64,000 nucleotides of DNA, taken from the NCBI RefSeq assembly GCF_030704535.1, contig NC_081820.1:3550501-3614500 (forward strand), in the 5' to 3' direction. The stretch comes from Vitis vinifera. Taxonomy: Eukaryota; Streptophyta; Magnoliopsida; Vitales; Vitaceae. Shown piece by piece: positions 46,840-60,786 of this stretch (its first letter is position 1; each line of letters opens with the position of its first letter). The notes below the pieces were generated by a model. It saw nothing but the letters and a program-made list of their open reading frames with translations, had not been told where the DNA came from and did not search any database. The translations under genes and the position numbers were made by a program.

Positions 46840-47440
46840 TTAGAAACAGTGATTTTTTTTAAAAAGAATTATTAAAAAATGGGTTTTTACAAAAGGAATG
46901 TTGCAATTCAATTTAAAGATTTTTACAACTTATATTTTTGAAAAAAAATGAATTTTTATTAGAAGGAAATATTTTTGAAATTTTTATCTAAAATGTGATT
47001 TTATAATTTTATTTAAAAAAGTGATTTCATAGTTTTTTTTTTATTAAAAAAATTTGCAGTTTTTATTTGAAAAGTGATTTTTTCAATTTTTATTCAAAAA
47101 AAGAGTTTTGTAATGTTTTTTTCAAATACGATTTTTCAATTTTCATTAAAAAAAATAATTTTAAAAGTAATTTAGTAGTTTTATTTGAAAAAAAAAAGTT
47201 TTTATAGTATTTATTGAAAAAAAAAAGATTTTATATTTTTTATTCAAAGAAATTATTTTGTATTTTTTGTTTGAAAAAGTGATTTTATTGTTTTTATATA
47301 AAGAAATATTTTGCAGTTTTAATTTAAAAAGAATTTTTGAAATTTTTTTTATTTAATAAACATTTTATAGTTTTTATTAAAAAAAATTACAATTTTATTA
47401 GAAAAAAGGTCTTACAATTTTAAAATTTTTTTTTTAAAAA
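46840..47440. repeat. Degenerate AT tandem repeat
   Basis: A unit of about 45-55 bases with the theme AAAGTGATTTTATAGTTTTT followed by an A-run recurs about ten times with heavy decay. Confidence 0.65.
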
Positions 47441-47866
47441 AGATTATTAAAGAGATTTTGAGTCTAATCTAGTCCTCCACGTGGTGATTATCCAAAGTTC
47501 CAAGTAAAAAAAGGCTAAAGTGGTGTTTTTTTTTTTACTTAATTCTAAATAGGACCTTAAGGCTTAATAGTGTTAAATATTAAGTCGTTTGTTTTTATAG
47601 TATTTTATTTCTATGAAATATTAAAAAGTAAAGAAAAACCAATATATTATTTTTTTCTATTTAGAAAAAATTACATATTTTGGTTTTTTCTATTTAGAAA
47701 AACCAATATGAAGTATTAATGCTTTTTCTAGTTACATGAACCATAATATCAATTTCAAGGAGTATTTCAATAATACAAACTGGGGATCCTTTAATACACT
47801 AGATGATGGATAAAGAGTCCATTTGATTCAACATTATATGACCATAAGAGACAAGCTATCACCCAC

Positions 47867-48096
47867 CTAAAATATCTGTAGCCATGTCCTGGAAACGAAG
47901 CTGGCGATGGCCTCGCTGAGCGTGGTGCTCCAAGATCAGCGAGAGAAGGTTGTAGGAATAGAACGTCACTAGCGCTGTCATGGTGAGGAAGAAAACTCCA
48001 GCCACCCAGCCCAGCAAGGACAGCGCAAAGGGAAGACTCAGAATCGCCGTAGACTATTGATGTGCTTAGATGGTAGGTGCAGTGCCACGATGATCC
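47867..48096 (-). pseudogene. Exon of an amino-acid (GABA-type) transporter, cut by a Copia LTR
   Basis: The minus strand encodes WHCTYHLSTSIV and, after a frame change of about two missing bases near 48053, AILSLPFALSLLGWVAGVFF, TALVTFYSYNLLSLILEHHA, LRFQDMATDILG and a plausible splice donor (TTTTAG|GTGGGTG at 47866). This matches the first transmembrane region of plant Aa_trans permeases of the GABA transporter 1 type, which import amino acids with protons at the plasma membrane. The exon is broken at 48097 by a Copia LTR. Other exons were not found, so it is a fragment. Confidence 0.75.
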
Positions 48097-48253
48097 TGTT
48101 GAGAGAAGTTAGCTTGCTGTTACAACTGAGTAGTTAGTGCTAGATCTTGACTACTGAAACTGTATTTAAGAGACCATTTGTAATAATACTGGTAGAGTAG
48201 TAACTGCAAACCATTCTTCAGAAAGTTCTTTCATTCTACGGATTTCTCTGACA
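48097..48253 (+). repeat. Short LTR of Copia C
   Basis: TGTTGAGAGAAG to TTTCTCTGACA, 157 bp, is followed at once by the primer site TGGTATCAGAGATTC (48254). The downstream LTR was not found. Confidence 0.75.
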
Positions 48254-48280
48254 TGGTATCAGAGATTCTCTTCTCCAGTA

Positions 48281-50530
48281 ATGGATTCATCATCAATCTC
48301 CACCATGGATGCTTCACCATCCTCTTCAAAGTTCATTCCTATAACCTTCAATCATTCAATCTCAGTTAAGCTTGATAACAACAACGTCATTCTTTGAAGG
48401 AAACAAGCTATGGTTGCAATCAAGGACTACAAATTACAAGGCTTCATTTCAGACACGAACTCACAGCCATTGAAGTATCTTATTCAAGAAGATCAAACTC
48501 ATGATAAGATAAATCCAGATTTTCTGGATTGGAAACAACAAGATCAACTTCTTGTATCCTGGATTTTTGTCATCAATGACTGAAGGAATTCTTTCTAGAA
48601 TGGTTAATTGTGATACAACAACTCAGATTTGGAGAACTCTACAACAATACTTTGCGGCACAAAATCAAGCCAAGGTAAATCGATACAAGACTCAACTTCA
48701 GAAAATTAAGAACGATTCTTTAGGAATGAATGATTTTCTGTTAAAGATTCATAGCTTAGTAGATCATCCAACTCTTGTTGGTCATGAACTCTCACCAAAA
48801 GATCCCATTGAAGCTATATTTGAGGCTTTACCCTCAGAAGATGACACATTCATTACAGCAATTAATTCACACATAGATTCATATACAATAGATGAGGTTG
48901 AATCTTTACTTCTTTCACAAGAAGCCCGGATTAAAAAGAATTAACAGAGGTTGGACTCAGTGATAGTTAATGTTGTACATATGAATATTAATTCTGGTAG
49001 TCTTGGAACACTGGAAAGAAGAAGTTTGGTGATTTCAGCAATAATCCATTTGGAGGTTATGACTCTCAATATGGCCAAGGCCAAGGTTTCTTTTCTAGTC
49101 CTAGCAGTTTTCGTGGAAATGCCAACTTCGCTTTCAATAAGAATAGTCACAACTTTAATAGAGGAAGAGGTAATGGTCAATTTGGTGGTCGAGGAAGACA
49201 TGGTATTCAATATGGTGGTCGTGGCTCTTAGAATAACAATAAACCTCAATGTCAGCTGTGGGAGGTTTAGTCATATAGTGCAACAATGTTTTTATAGGTT
49301 TGATCAAACGTTCATTGGTTCATCTCAGTTTTAAGGCCATTTTTAGAACACATCAAATTCACACTCACCTATGACAACCATTCTTGCCACACCTGAAACA
49401 GTCTGTGACACCAATTGGTATCCTGATTCTGAAGTTTCCAATCATGTTACAACAGATGCAAGGAACTTGATAACAAAAACTGATTTTCTTGGCAACAATA
49501 AGGTTCACATGGGTGATGGTAAAGGTCTAGCTATTAAACATGTTGGTTAATCCAGTTTCTTTTTGCCTTACAATTCCAAACTATTGTCCCTTCAACATCT
49601 TTTACATGTTCCTGCAATTACCAAGATCTTGCTTAGTGTCTCAAAATTTGCTTTTGATAATCATGTCTTCTTGGAATTTCATCCTCATTTTTGCTTTGTG
49701 AAGGATTAGGATACCAAATCCATTCTACTAAAAGGAAGATTTAAAGATGGCCTACATGCTTTTGATCAGACACAACTGAATCTTCAGAACAAGTGACAAT
49801 CTCATCCTTCTTCCAACATTTCTACTAGTCATTCAGACCTTCTTTCTTCTATGCCACAACTTACAGCTTGTTCTTTTTTTGTACAACCTACAGCTTATTC
49901 TTCAGTTTCTGATTACAGTGTATGGCATAATAGGCCACCCTTATGATAATATTGTACGGTTTGTTTTGTCCAAATGTAACCTCTATCATATACATAAAAC
50001 TGATACTTCTTTCTGTTCAGCTTGCTGTTTTGGGAAGATTCATAAATTTCCTTTTTCATCTTCTGAAATAATCTATACTAACCCACTAAAAGTTGTACAT
50101 TCTGATCTATGGGGTCCTACACCACATCAGTCATCTAGTGATTATAAATACTACATTCACTTCATTGATGAATTCTCTAGATTCACTTGGATCTATATGC
50201 TAAGGAACAAATCTGATGCCTTGCAAACCTTCATTCATTTTAAAACTTAAGTTGGATTGCAACTTTGGTTATAAGATCAAGACAATCCAAATTGATTGGG
50301 GTGGGGGGAGTATAGAGCATTTACCGATTATCTTCTATGTTGTGGAATTGTTCATCACACTTCTTGCCCTCATACACACCAACATAATGGCGTAGCTGAG
50401 AGAAAACATATGCACATTATTGAAAATGGCCTAACTCTTTTAGCTTAATCATCCAAGCCTTTAAAGTATTGGGATGAGGCATTTAGAGCCTCTGCTTTCC
50501 TACGCAATAGACTGCCCACACCTCTTGTTT
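48281..50530 (+). pseudogene. Copia C gag and integrase, degenerate and truncated
   Basis: Gag starts at ATG 48281 (MDSSSISTMDASPSSSKFIP), has a stop near 48395, and continues after a frameshift as 48552-48944 with QIWRTLQQYFAAQNQAKVNR and SLLLSQEARIKKN. A Gly/Asn/Arg-rich stretch and a decayed zinc finger (CQLCGRFSHIVQQC) follow near 49240-49290. Protease remnants are near 49415-49460. Integrase shows HNRLGHP-like, CSACCFGKIHKFPF, VVHSDLWGPTP and GVAERKHMHIIENG. It ends at about 50530, where the inverted Copia mosaic begins; RT and RNase H are missing. Confidence 0.8.
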
Positions 50531-53030
50531 CTTGAGGGTGAAAAAACCCAACCCAAGGATGTTCTGACTTGGAATAGAAGAAGATGAACAAAAAGGCAAT
50601 AGTCTATATTAGGCAATGTATTGATATGTCCTCATTCCATCATGTGGCAAATGAAATAGATGTTTATGAACTTTGGAAGAAATTGGAGTCAATGTTTGAA
50701 CAAAAAACTGTTGGGAATAAAATTTTCTTATTGAATAAGTTAGTGAACTTGGATTCAAAGGAAGGAATTTCAATGATTGATCACTTGAATGCCTTTTAGA
50801 GTATGGTAAATTAGTTGTGAATGGATTAGCAACCATTTTACATGTAAGTAAATATTTCAAGATTACTTACTTTTTATGCAATAACATCTCTTATAAAATT
50901 ATTCTTGGTATATAAATGTTTAGTTATTCCACGATTGAATGCTTTACAAAAGTGATAGCAGCTTGATTGTTGCTATCGATTGTCATTGACTAAAAAAACA
51001 GCTATGATCATTCCTAAGCTTTGCAAAAATCTTCTTAACCATATTGTTTTTTGTATTGCAACTCACATACGATAAATTTGGGTTCCATGATTGACAAAGA
51101 TGTACAAGTTTGTTTCTTGATTCTTCATGGGATGATACAATTATTGAGAAAAAATTAATGACATGTGGATATTGATTTGCACTCATTAAGATCACTTGTC
51201 CAATCAGCATATGAATAACCAATAAGCCCAACTCTTTACTTTGATAACAAAGGGAATAGTCCAAAGTAACCTTCAGCTACCTAGGAATTTTCTTTACGAA
51301 TCTCCAATACATCCTTCCAAGATTCTCTTTGTAGGGACTAACCATCCTAATAGTATAGCAGGCATTTGGTCTTGTACCCATTGTAGTATATATTAGACTC
51401 TCAAAAGCATTTGAGTATGGAATTAGTCATTTCTTCTTTTCTTTTGGAGTTTTTAGGCCCTTTGTTTTGCTTGCATACTCACCTCTTGTAAATGGAGTGT
51501 CAATGGATTTGCAATCTTGCATATTAAATTGTTAGTATTTTCTTAATATAACGTACATGTGAAAAAGCCACTAGTTTATTAAACTCATATTTATGGATCT
51601 TTACTTTAATAATGTAAGATTTTTCTCTTGTATTAATGATTTGAACAAACTTGAAATCATGTTTAACTATAAGTATATCATCCACATATAAAGATAATAA
51701 CACATATTTATCTTTGTGTCACCTAATACAAAGATAATGACCTTCATCAATTGTTGCGAAATCATACAAAGTGATTACACAATGAAATCTCAAGTACCAC
51801 TACCTAGATGATTATTTAAGGTCATCAATAAATTGATGTAAGTAGCACACTTTATGCTCTTGGATGTGTATAATGAAACCTATTGGTTGTTCCATATAGA
51901 TTTCCTTAATTATTCAACTCTCCATGAAGGAAAGTTGTCTTCGCATCCATTTAGTGTAGTTCTAAATCCATATGAACCACTTTAGCCGGAATGAGGCAAA
52001 TTGAAGCAAATTTGACTATTGGGAGAAGGTTTTCTCATAGTCCATGCTCTCTTGTTGGGTATAACTTTTAGTCACTAAAAGAGTTCTGCATTTTTCAATG
52101 GATCCATTTACCCTTCCTTCATTATAAGAACACTTTCTTCCCAACAACTTTTCAATCTGAAGACAAATCAACCAAGTTTAAGGCTTGATTATTTTGTATT
52201 GATTCCAATTCCTCTTCCATTACTTCTCTCTATTCATCCTTATATAAACAAGTAAGAGCCTCTTGATCTGACTTAGATTCAATATCATCACATTGAGTTA
52301 TAATATAAACTTCTCCTTTGATTTCAAATTGTCATTAAGGAATAATTTATTGAGAATGTTTTCTCAAGATTGGCTCCCTTAGTATATTTGCTACAAGTAC
52401 TAGTTCACTCTTACTCAGTTTAAGCATCAATTGTTGTTTAGGTGCAGATCTTGTGTTGGGATCCATTATTTCATAAAAACATAAATCACTATCAATTTTG
52501 CCTAAACATAGGAAATCATCTTTTAAGGACGTGACATCTCATTATTTTAATTAAGCTACCATACCATCTTCATGCTTACCTATGAACACATATCCTTTAA
52601 ACTATTTATCATATCATATAAAGATATACTTCCTTCCTCTAAGACCTAATTTTCCATATTTATGAGAAGGATTGTCAACATAAATCATCAATCCCTAAGG
52701 TTACAAATTACTAAGATCGGGTTTTCAATTAGTCAATTGCTTATATGGAGTAAGTACTACAAAATTGAGGGTACTCAATTAAGTACATGAGTTCAACAAT
52801 GCATCTCCCTAATATTAAATTGGAAGATTTGTTTAGGCCATCATTGACCTAACCATGTTTAACAGTGTTCTATTTCTCCTTTCAACAACATAGTTTTGTT
52901 ATGGAGTCCTTAGAATAGTCAGTTGTCTACTAATACCATTTTCATCACATAAATCTTTGAATTGCTCTAATAGATTTTCTCTATTGTAGTCTATTCTTAA
53001 TGTTTCAATTTTTTGTCAAACTTATTCTCT
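50531..53030. pseudogene. Second copy of the inverted Copia mosaic
   Basis: 50531-50812 is sense gag (MNKKAIVYIRQCIDMSSFHH, ELWKKLESMFEQKTVGNKIF). 50813-53030 is antisense pol starting with the RNase H end. The sequence runs parallel to about 33226-35735, including the gag/antisense-pol junction, with scattered substitutions and small indels. It is truncated at both ends by other Copia sequence. Confidence 0.85.
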
Positions 53031-55808
53031 GTCTAAATGTCTCTAAATCAATCTTAGATTATTTTAACCAAGTACAGACTATTATAAACCAAATGTAGGT
53101 TAATGTGAGAAGCTTGATAACCAAATAATAGTAGAGAAAGTTATGTGATCTTTAAGTGTGAAATTCAAATATGTTGTTGTAATGGTTGAAGAAGGAAATG
53201 ATATATTCACTCTCATAGTTGAAGGGTTGATGAGTTTATTGTGTTCGCATGAACAAAAAATGAATAAAATAATCTACTAATTTAGAGCAAGTTTTATAGA
53301 GTAGAGCATCTATAGGTGGTCATGGTGGCCAACAAGGTCGTACAAGTCATGGTCATGCTCGAGGTAGAGGAAGATACAACAACTCCAACAATAGAGATGG
53401 AGATGTGACAAAAATTATTCTAAAGGAAACGACAACAGTATTGGCTCTAAAGACAAGTCATACATATAGTGTCTCAAATGTAAGAGGTGTGTACACTATA
53501 AGTTAGAATGTCAAATGAAATTACAAAATGAAGAAATAGAGTAGGAAAACACCGTTGATGTAGAGGAGAATTTTGCATTAGCCTATAATATAATAACATT
53601 AAACTTAGACCACAAAGATATTTGGTACCTTGATATAGGATGTGATAATCAAATGTGTTGTCATAAATGAATTAATCAATTAGAGGAGAAGTTAATTTTG
53701 GAAATAAATTCAAAATCTCAGTCATAGGAAAAGGTAATATTAAAGTATGTTCTAAAGATAGTACTAATGTTACTATAGCAAATATATTTTTTATTCTAGA
53801 TCTTTTTTTTTTTTTCAAATTTGTTGACCATGAAACAATTGAAAAAAAAATAAAAATAAAAATTGCATATCACTAATATCTCTAATGGAGTTTGCACTCT
53901 TCGTGGTAAAAATAAGAAGATGATTGCAAAAATGAAAATGACAAAAAAATATGATGTTTCCAATGTTTCTTCAAAAGAAATTTCATTTTGTTTAAAGGCA
54001 AACAATAGAAGATAGCAATGAGCTTTGACGTCTTCGATTTGGTCATCTCAATTTTTGCATGACAAAGCTTTTGGTTCAGAAGATTGTGGTAATAGGATTA
54101 CCACTTATTAATGTTCCAGATTGGGTCTGTTAAGGATGTTTTCTTAGAAAACAACATAGGGATTGTTTTCTAGTTGGAAGATCTAGAATAGCTAAACAAT
54201 CTTTAGAGTTAGTATATACAAATATATGTGATCCTATGAGGTAAAATCTTAGTCACAACAAATATATTTTAACCTTTATAGATGATTTTACAAGAAAAAA
54301 TTGGATTTATTTGTTAGGGGAAAAGTTTAAGGCTTTTAACAAGTTTAAAGAATTCGCAATTCTTGTTGATAGAAAAAGTAGTTGCAATATTAAAATATTG
54401 AGATTAACCTTTAATAAATTTTATAATTATTGAAAAAGTGAAGGTATTCAACAATAGTTGAAACTAGTTATACACTTCAATAAAACAGAACAATTGTAGA
54501 CATGGCAAGAAGAATGTTAAAGGCCAAGTCACTTCCATAACTTTTGTGGTAGAATCTGTTACTTGTGTAGTGTTGTTATTGGATAGGTATCTTATTAAAA
54601 CAATTTTTGAAAGAACACCTTAGGAAGCCTTGAGTGGTCAAAAGTCATAAGTTTTTTTTTTTGCGAGTTTTTGGGTGTATTACATGCATATTTCCTTATA
54701 CCAAAAGAGCATATAAAAAAGTTTGATGATAAAAAACAAGAAGTGTATTTTTGTTGGCAATGGTGATGTAACTAAAGGTTACAAATTGTTTAATCTAAAA
54801 ACATGGAAGTTGATTGTGAATAGAAATATTCTATTCCTAGAAAATGAAAGTTGGACATGGACTCAAAAACAAAATGAGGAAAAGGAGTTTTAATTGAAGA
54901 AGACTTTATTGAAGACAATGAGTATTAGAAGGATTCTACAACAGATAATTCTATTTTAAACACACCTTCTCATATTATTTCTACATGTCTAAAGGATTAT
55001 AAAGTTGTGAAAAATAGTTAAATTACTAATGAAGGTTTAGTTAACTTTTGTCTGTTTGTAAATTGTGATATGATTTCATATGAAGAAGCAACAAATGATG
55101 AGAGGTAGATTCAAGCAATAAATGAAGAAATTCAATCAGTATAGAAAAACAATATATGGGAGCTAACTACTCTACCAGTTGGAAAGAAGCTCATAAGTGT
55201 TAAATAGGTTTATAACGCAAAGTATAAACTTGATGGTAAAGTTGATTGATTTAAGGTAAGGTTGGTGGTAAAAAGCTACAAACATAAGCTATGTATTGAT
55301 TATTTTCAAGTTTCTAGATTAGTTGCCTAACTAGATACCATTCACATGATAATTTTACTTACACATCTAAAAGTATGGAAAACTCACCAAATGGATGTTA
55401 AGTTAACTTTTCTCAATGGTGTAATTCAACAAGAAGTTTTTGTTGAACAACCACTAAGATATATTAAGGAATGGAAAGAGAAATAAGTTTATAAAGCTAA
55501 AAAGGCATTGTAGGGGTGAAAGTAGGCAATATGTGCTTGGTTCATGTTGATCTATAATTATTTATTATAGCATAGTTTTCAAACATGTCCTTTTGAGAGC
55601 ACACTTTACATCAAATCAAATTCTAATGGTGATACGGTTGTTGTATGCCCTTATATGGATGATTTAACTTTTACAAAAAAAAAATTAATAAATATTAATA
55701 GCTGTTTGAATATTTTAAGAAGGCATACACAAAAATTTTAGATGATAGATTTGGGATTAATATCCTATTTTCTTCTAATTGAAATCTAACAAACATACAA
55801 TATTTCAT
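53031..55808 (+). pseudogene. Copia D gag-pol, heavily decayed, left part
   Basis: Gag remnants (KYVVVMVEEGNDIFTLIVEG) are followed by a Gly/Arg/Asn-rich stretch, a zinc knuckle CLKCKRCVHYKLEC near 53470, protease-like DIWYLDIGCDNQMCCHK near 53615, integrase remnants at 54000-54560 and RT remnants such as HQMDVKLTFLNGVIQQEVFV near 55390. Frequent stops. It is interrupted at 55808 by the 4978-bp element and resumes at 60787. Confidence 0.75.
55804..55808. repeat. Target site duplication TTCAT, left
   Basis: TTCAT precedes the element start and recurs at 60787-60791. Confidence 0.75.
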
Positions 55809-57400
55809 TGTAGACCCCCATTTGGGGCTCATTTTCTATAGCTTGCTTTTAGCCAGGTGTCACCATCTGGGGGAAGCCACGTGTCACATTTTGACTAGCT
55901 GCTAGAGAATCACAATAGTGGAGTTGGAGGAGCAATCAGGGGTTGACACCTGTAAAGGTGATTCTGAGAAAATCTGCTGGCCGTTAGTGCAAGCTGGGAG
56001 GAGCGTATGAGGAGAGGATGCTTTTTTGCTGCCAGCTGCATGGTAGTGGAGAGGGGATTTTAGGTAGCTGCAGGTGATTTTTGGGCAGGGGGGACGGTTA
56101 GAGATATTTTTGGGGGCGTCAGGGAAATCTTTACAGAGAGAGAGCTTCCATTGCCATGGTGGAGATTTTCTTGGGAGGGGCAAATCCGGGAGAGAATAGG
56201 AGAGGTGGTCCGGTGTGCTGCCGTTGGAGATATTTTTAGAGAGAGAGGTGATTTCCAGGCTGCTGGTGAGAGAGCTAGAGAGAGGTAAGCCCGTCAGTTT
56301 TGTTGGCATTGGAGGGAGGCGTGAGAGAAAAGCTTGAGAGAAGGGTGCCTTGGCTGCCAGGAGATATTTTGAGGGAGAAAGACTAGAGAGAGAAAACAGA
56401 GAGGAGATCCCTGGAGCTGAGGGGTAGGCAGGTTTGGGCTGCAAGAGAGAAAGAGGGAAGTGGCTTAAGCAAGAGAGAGAGAGGTCTCCGCCGTGGGAGG
56501 GATTTTGTTCTGGAGAGTTTAGACAGTGATTTTCCTGGAGGGAGACATTTTGGAGGCTGACGTTTACAGAGAAGGCTGAGAAGAGAGGAGAAGGGTTGTA
56601 GCATGTTAAGAACCAAGTAGCTTACGTTTGAAAGGAATCGCACAGGTTTAGCATTCCCATACTCTGAGTTCTCCATTATTACTGTCTTGCTATGCATTCT
56701 GCTGATATCTGGATATTTGCTTTGATCATCTAATGTGTTAAACTGGTTTTTCATGATTATGTGCTGAATCTCTGTTTCCCTCTGTGTGCATTGCGTGTTC
56801 ATTCTGCCATTTGTTTGCGCGTTAATATCGTTCGAATTTCACCCACCGGTTCTTTTTTTTTAAGGCTCCCTAAATCTTCATTAAGGTGGAGTTTAGATTT
56901 AGCGGCATCGTTCACTCCTATGTATGCCCTGTTTTTCTTCACCCTCTTTCCTCTGTTTCTGTTTGTTTTAGTGTTGGGCTTTTTGTTTGAGTTTGGCTAT
57001 ATACCTAGCAATTTTTCCCTCGAAAATGTTTTGAGGAGAACTCAAATGAAGAAGATGGTGGTCTTTGGTGTCAGTTTGGCTCTTTCTCAGTAATGCAGCT
57101 AAGGAGAATCTGGTGAAATGGGGTTGTCTCTTCACGCTTTCATCATCTCTGTGACGAGGAGTGTCACCCACATTCAGATATGAATAAAGAATAATATAAG
57201 CAGCGATAATGGATGGTATTTAATATCCGAGAAAGAATCCCAGTTTAGTCAATGTCGGAACAGTCCTTACTTTTGGATGGCTGGATGTGCAAGTGGTTTG
57301 GTGACCTTCATTATTAATTTGCTAGTATGAACAATTCAGGGCATGGCCATGTGCTCCGATAGAGAAGGAAAAGCTGCAAAGGTATGGGAGTTTAGTTTAT
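55809..57400 (+). other. 5' part of the cargo element, no gene
   Basis: GA-rich, moderately GC-rich sequence with GAGAGAGAG runs (56120-56480), then T-rich intron-like sequence. No coding similarity is recognised; an antisense ORF of 180 codons at 55902-56444 is low-complexity Ser/Pro/Leu and unlikely to be real. Confidence 0.5.
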
Positions 57401-57418
57401 GGGACAAGCTGTGGGTGA

Positions 57419-58068
<650 letters not shown>

Positions 58069-58309
58069 TAGTCTATCCCTGCGCATGCATGACTGCCCCA
58101 AAATCCTTCCAATCACCATTGACAACGTCCCAAATTCATCTACCCGTGTGTATGGACCCATGCAAACCTTTCCATCATTTTTTTCCATCTTCACTCCCCC
58201 CATATCACTATGCTTTACATGCCCACAGCCCACTCCCTCACCCCTATACTTCACTATACCCATTTTCTTTTTTTTCTTTTTTTATCCTCATCATCAAAGA
58301 AAGAGAGGC

Positions 58310-58450
58310 GAAATCTGCAGAAGGAAGTTTTAGCTGCTTTGTTTATCACTTCTGAGAAGCCTGAGGAGTTGCCTGCAAGAACAGCTAAACCCAGGCCAGT
58401 GAGAAAATCTGGAGTTGCAGGAAATCTGGTGCAGTCCCATCCACTTAAAT
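58310..58450 (+). other. Unrecognised coding-like segment before the AsnRS fragment
   Basis: A frame with LQKEVLAALFITSEKPEELP and ARTAKPRPVRKSGVAGNL looks like real protein but I do not recognise it. A pyrimidine-rich, CCCC-rich stretch (58040-58290) like a 5' UTR precedes it. It may be a third captured host fragment. Confidence 0.35.
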
Positions 58451-58454
58451 CTTG

Positions 58455-59712
58455 TCGCAAGGCAAGGGTTTGCTTGTTTCCCTTGAACTCAATGACGGGT
58501 CCTATCCGGCGAACCTTCAGGTCATCGTTGACGCCGCCGTAGCGCCTCTGGGCCAGCTCGTGCAGATCAGCACGTGCGTGCACGTGGAGAGCTCGCTCAA
58601 GGTTCCTCCTGAGGGGACGAAGCAGAGGGTGGAGTTTAGGGTTGAGAAGGTCCATCACGTTGGTCCTGTGGATCCAGCCAAGTATCCGTTGCCTAAGACC
58701 AGGCTAACCCTCGAGTTTCTAAGAGTTTTTGTTCACTTTCGGTCAAGAACCAACATGATTCCCGCGGTTGCCAGAATATGTAATGCATTGGCTTATGCTA
58801 CCCACACATTCTTCCTAAATCATGGCTTTCTCCATGCGCACACTCCAATTATCACCACCAGTGATTGTGAGGGTGCTGGTGAAATGTTTCAAGTTACAAC
58901 CTTGATTAGTGATGCGGAAAAGGTGAAAAAGGAGCTTATTAAGAATCCTTCTCCATCAGAAGCTGACATCGAAGCTGCCAAGGCACTTGTTAAGGAGAAA
59001 GGAGAGGCTGTTGCCCAACTAAAATCTGCTAAAGCCAGTATGGGGGAAATCACCGCATCTGTGGCTGAACTTAACAAGGCTAAGGAGAATCTCTCAAGGC
59101 TGGAAGAGCGATCTAAGCTTAAGCCTGGTATCCCTCAAAAAGATGGGAAGATTGATTATTCCCAGGATTTCTTTGCCCGTCAAGCATTTTTGACTGTTTC
59201 TGGCCAACTGCAAGTTGAGACTCATGCATGTGCTATTGGCAGTGTTTATACATTTGGGCCAACTTTCCGAGCTGAACACTCTCACACATCAAGGCATTTG
59301 GCAGAATTCTGGATGGTGGAGCCTGAAATAGCATTTGCAGATCTTAAGGATGATATGAATTGTGCGGAGGCCTATGTGAAATTTCTTTGCCAGTGGTTAC
59401 CTGACAATTGCATTGATGATATGGAATTCATGGCTAAAAATTTTGATAAAGGCTCCATTGATCATCTAAGAATGGTTGCATCAATGCCCTTTGAGCGAAT
59501 TTCATACGCAGAGGCAATCAAACTTCTGGAGGAAGCAGTCAAGAAAGATAAGAAATTTGAGAATAAAGTGGAATGGGGGATTGATTTAGCATCTGAGCAT
59601 GAAAGATTCTCGGCAGAGGTATTATTTAAGAAGCTTGTTATTGTTCATGATTACCCAAGAGGAATTAAAGCATTCTACATGAGGCTTAATGATGACATGA
59701 AGACTGTAGCAG
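58455..59712 (+). pseudogene. Processed fragment of cytosolic asparaginyl-tRNA synthetase (SYNC1-like)
   Basis: The open frame runs without introns for about 420 codons. It covers the end of the anticodon-binding OB fold (QGKGLLVSLELNDGSYPANL), the junction KYPLPKTRLTLEFLR, class II motif 1 region (FLNHGFLHAHTPIITTSDCE), the plant-specific coiled insertion (residues rich in EAAKALVKEKGEAVAQLKSA) and motif 2 (FRAEHSHTSRHLAEFWMVEP). Similarity stops after YMRLNDDMKTVAA; the following codons are unrelated. Motif 3, which binds ATP, and the N-terminal start are missing. There is no ATG at the beginning of similarity (a TTG opens the frame). The normal enzyme charges tRNA-Asn in the cytosol; this copy cannot. 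Its long intact frame suggests recent capture. Confidence 0.9.
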
Positions 59713-59989
59713 CTGATAAGCCACTGAGGCAGGAAGTGAATATACATTACAATAGCAACAGTGGCAACGACAGTGGCAATAATAGCACAGAGGAGAGCTC
59801 CAGCCCCACAGACTTTGACCTCCATGAAAGCTTGGAGCCCATCCTCCTTAATCAAGCCTCATTGGTGAAAGCTTGGCATGGCCATTTTTGGGCCATAGTG
59901 CCATTTCCCATTTCACCTTCTCTAATTTTGAAAAATATTCTTTTAAATCCCTTTCTTCAAATAATTTTCTAGATCTTAGTTTGTTTTAA

Positions 59990-60786
59990 AATAATTTCAA
60001 ACTCATCCATTTTTCATCCTTAGTTTTTTTCTTAGGTTCCAAAAATCCATTTTTCCAATAGAATTTTGCTGCCACTCTTCTTGGCAAGCCATTTTCACAT
60101 CTCTTTTGTTTTTTTTTTAAATGTTTTAAAATAAGCAAGAATCAAAATTTGTAATTCCTAATGATGGAATTTACGGATTTGGTTCATGCAAAATAAACGG
60201 GCTTTGGTGGGGGCCCTACATCAAATAAATTTGCTTTAAAATAAAAATGAATTTTGAATGAAATATCATGCGTGCTATTGGTGCTTCTTTATCTGTTTTG
60301 GTGACATGAGTGACATACTTTATGTTCATTACTATGCACTAATCTCATTTTGTGATAGCGCGTTGCCGTTTGCTGATCAGGTACGCGTCCACTTCCACTT
60401 CAGTTATCCTCTATTGCATATTCTGATACTCATATGTGCATGATTGATTCGAGTATTTATTGATTTTCTCATTGATTGCCATGTCAGCTTCACCTCATTA
60501 GTAGAGACCCGACTTAGGGACTTAGAGGGGTGCTACGGTCTTTACCGTACCTTCCCGATAAGTAACCTGACCCCCGAACCCGATCCGATTTTCGTAGATC
60601 ACCTTTTCCAAAATAAGGAGTCACACTTAGGGTTTTCTTTCTTATTTTGTTTACCCTTTAAAAATAAAACAAAAATAAGTGGCGACTCCAAGTCATTTTC
60701 AAATAATCAATAAAAATCAATTTTTCAAATAAAAATCGAGCTCGCCATCGAGTGGGAAACGCATGAGCCGAAATGCGGGGTCCACA
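59990..60786 (+). repeat. Right-end module shared by the two cargo elements
   Basis: From about 60030 the sequence aligns with 28500-29264. It includes AAATAAGCAAGAATS, GGGCTTTGGTGGGG, the small hairpin TACGGTCTTTACCGTA, TAAGTAACCTGACCCCC, and the CGGGGTCCACA terminus. No coding sequence. Confidence 0.85.

Noticed and set aside
55902..56444. 180-codon antisense ORF in the cargo element
   Set aside because: Low-complexity Ser/Pro/Leu from a GA-rich strand; no recognisable domain.
58452..59972. 506-codon ORF as a functional asparaginyl-tRNA synthetase gene
   Set aside because: It starts without an ATG, lacks the N-terminal part and class II motif 3, ends in unrelated codons, has no introns and lies inside a mobile element.
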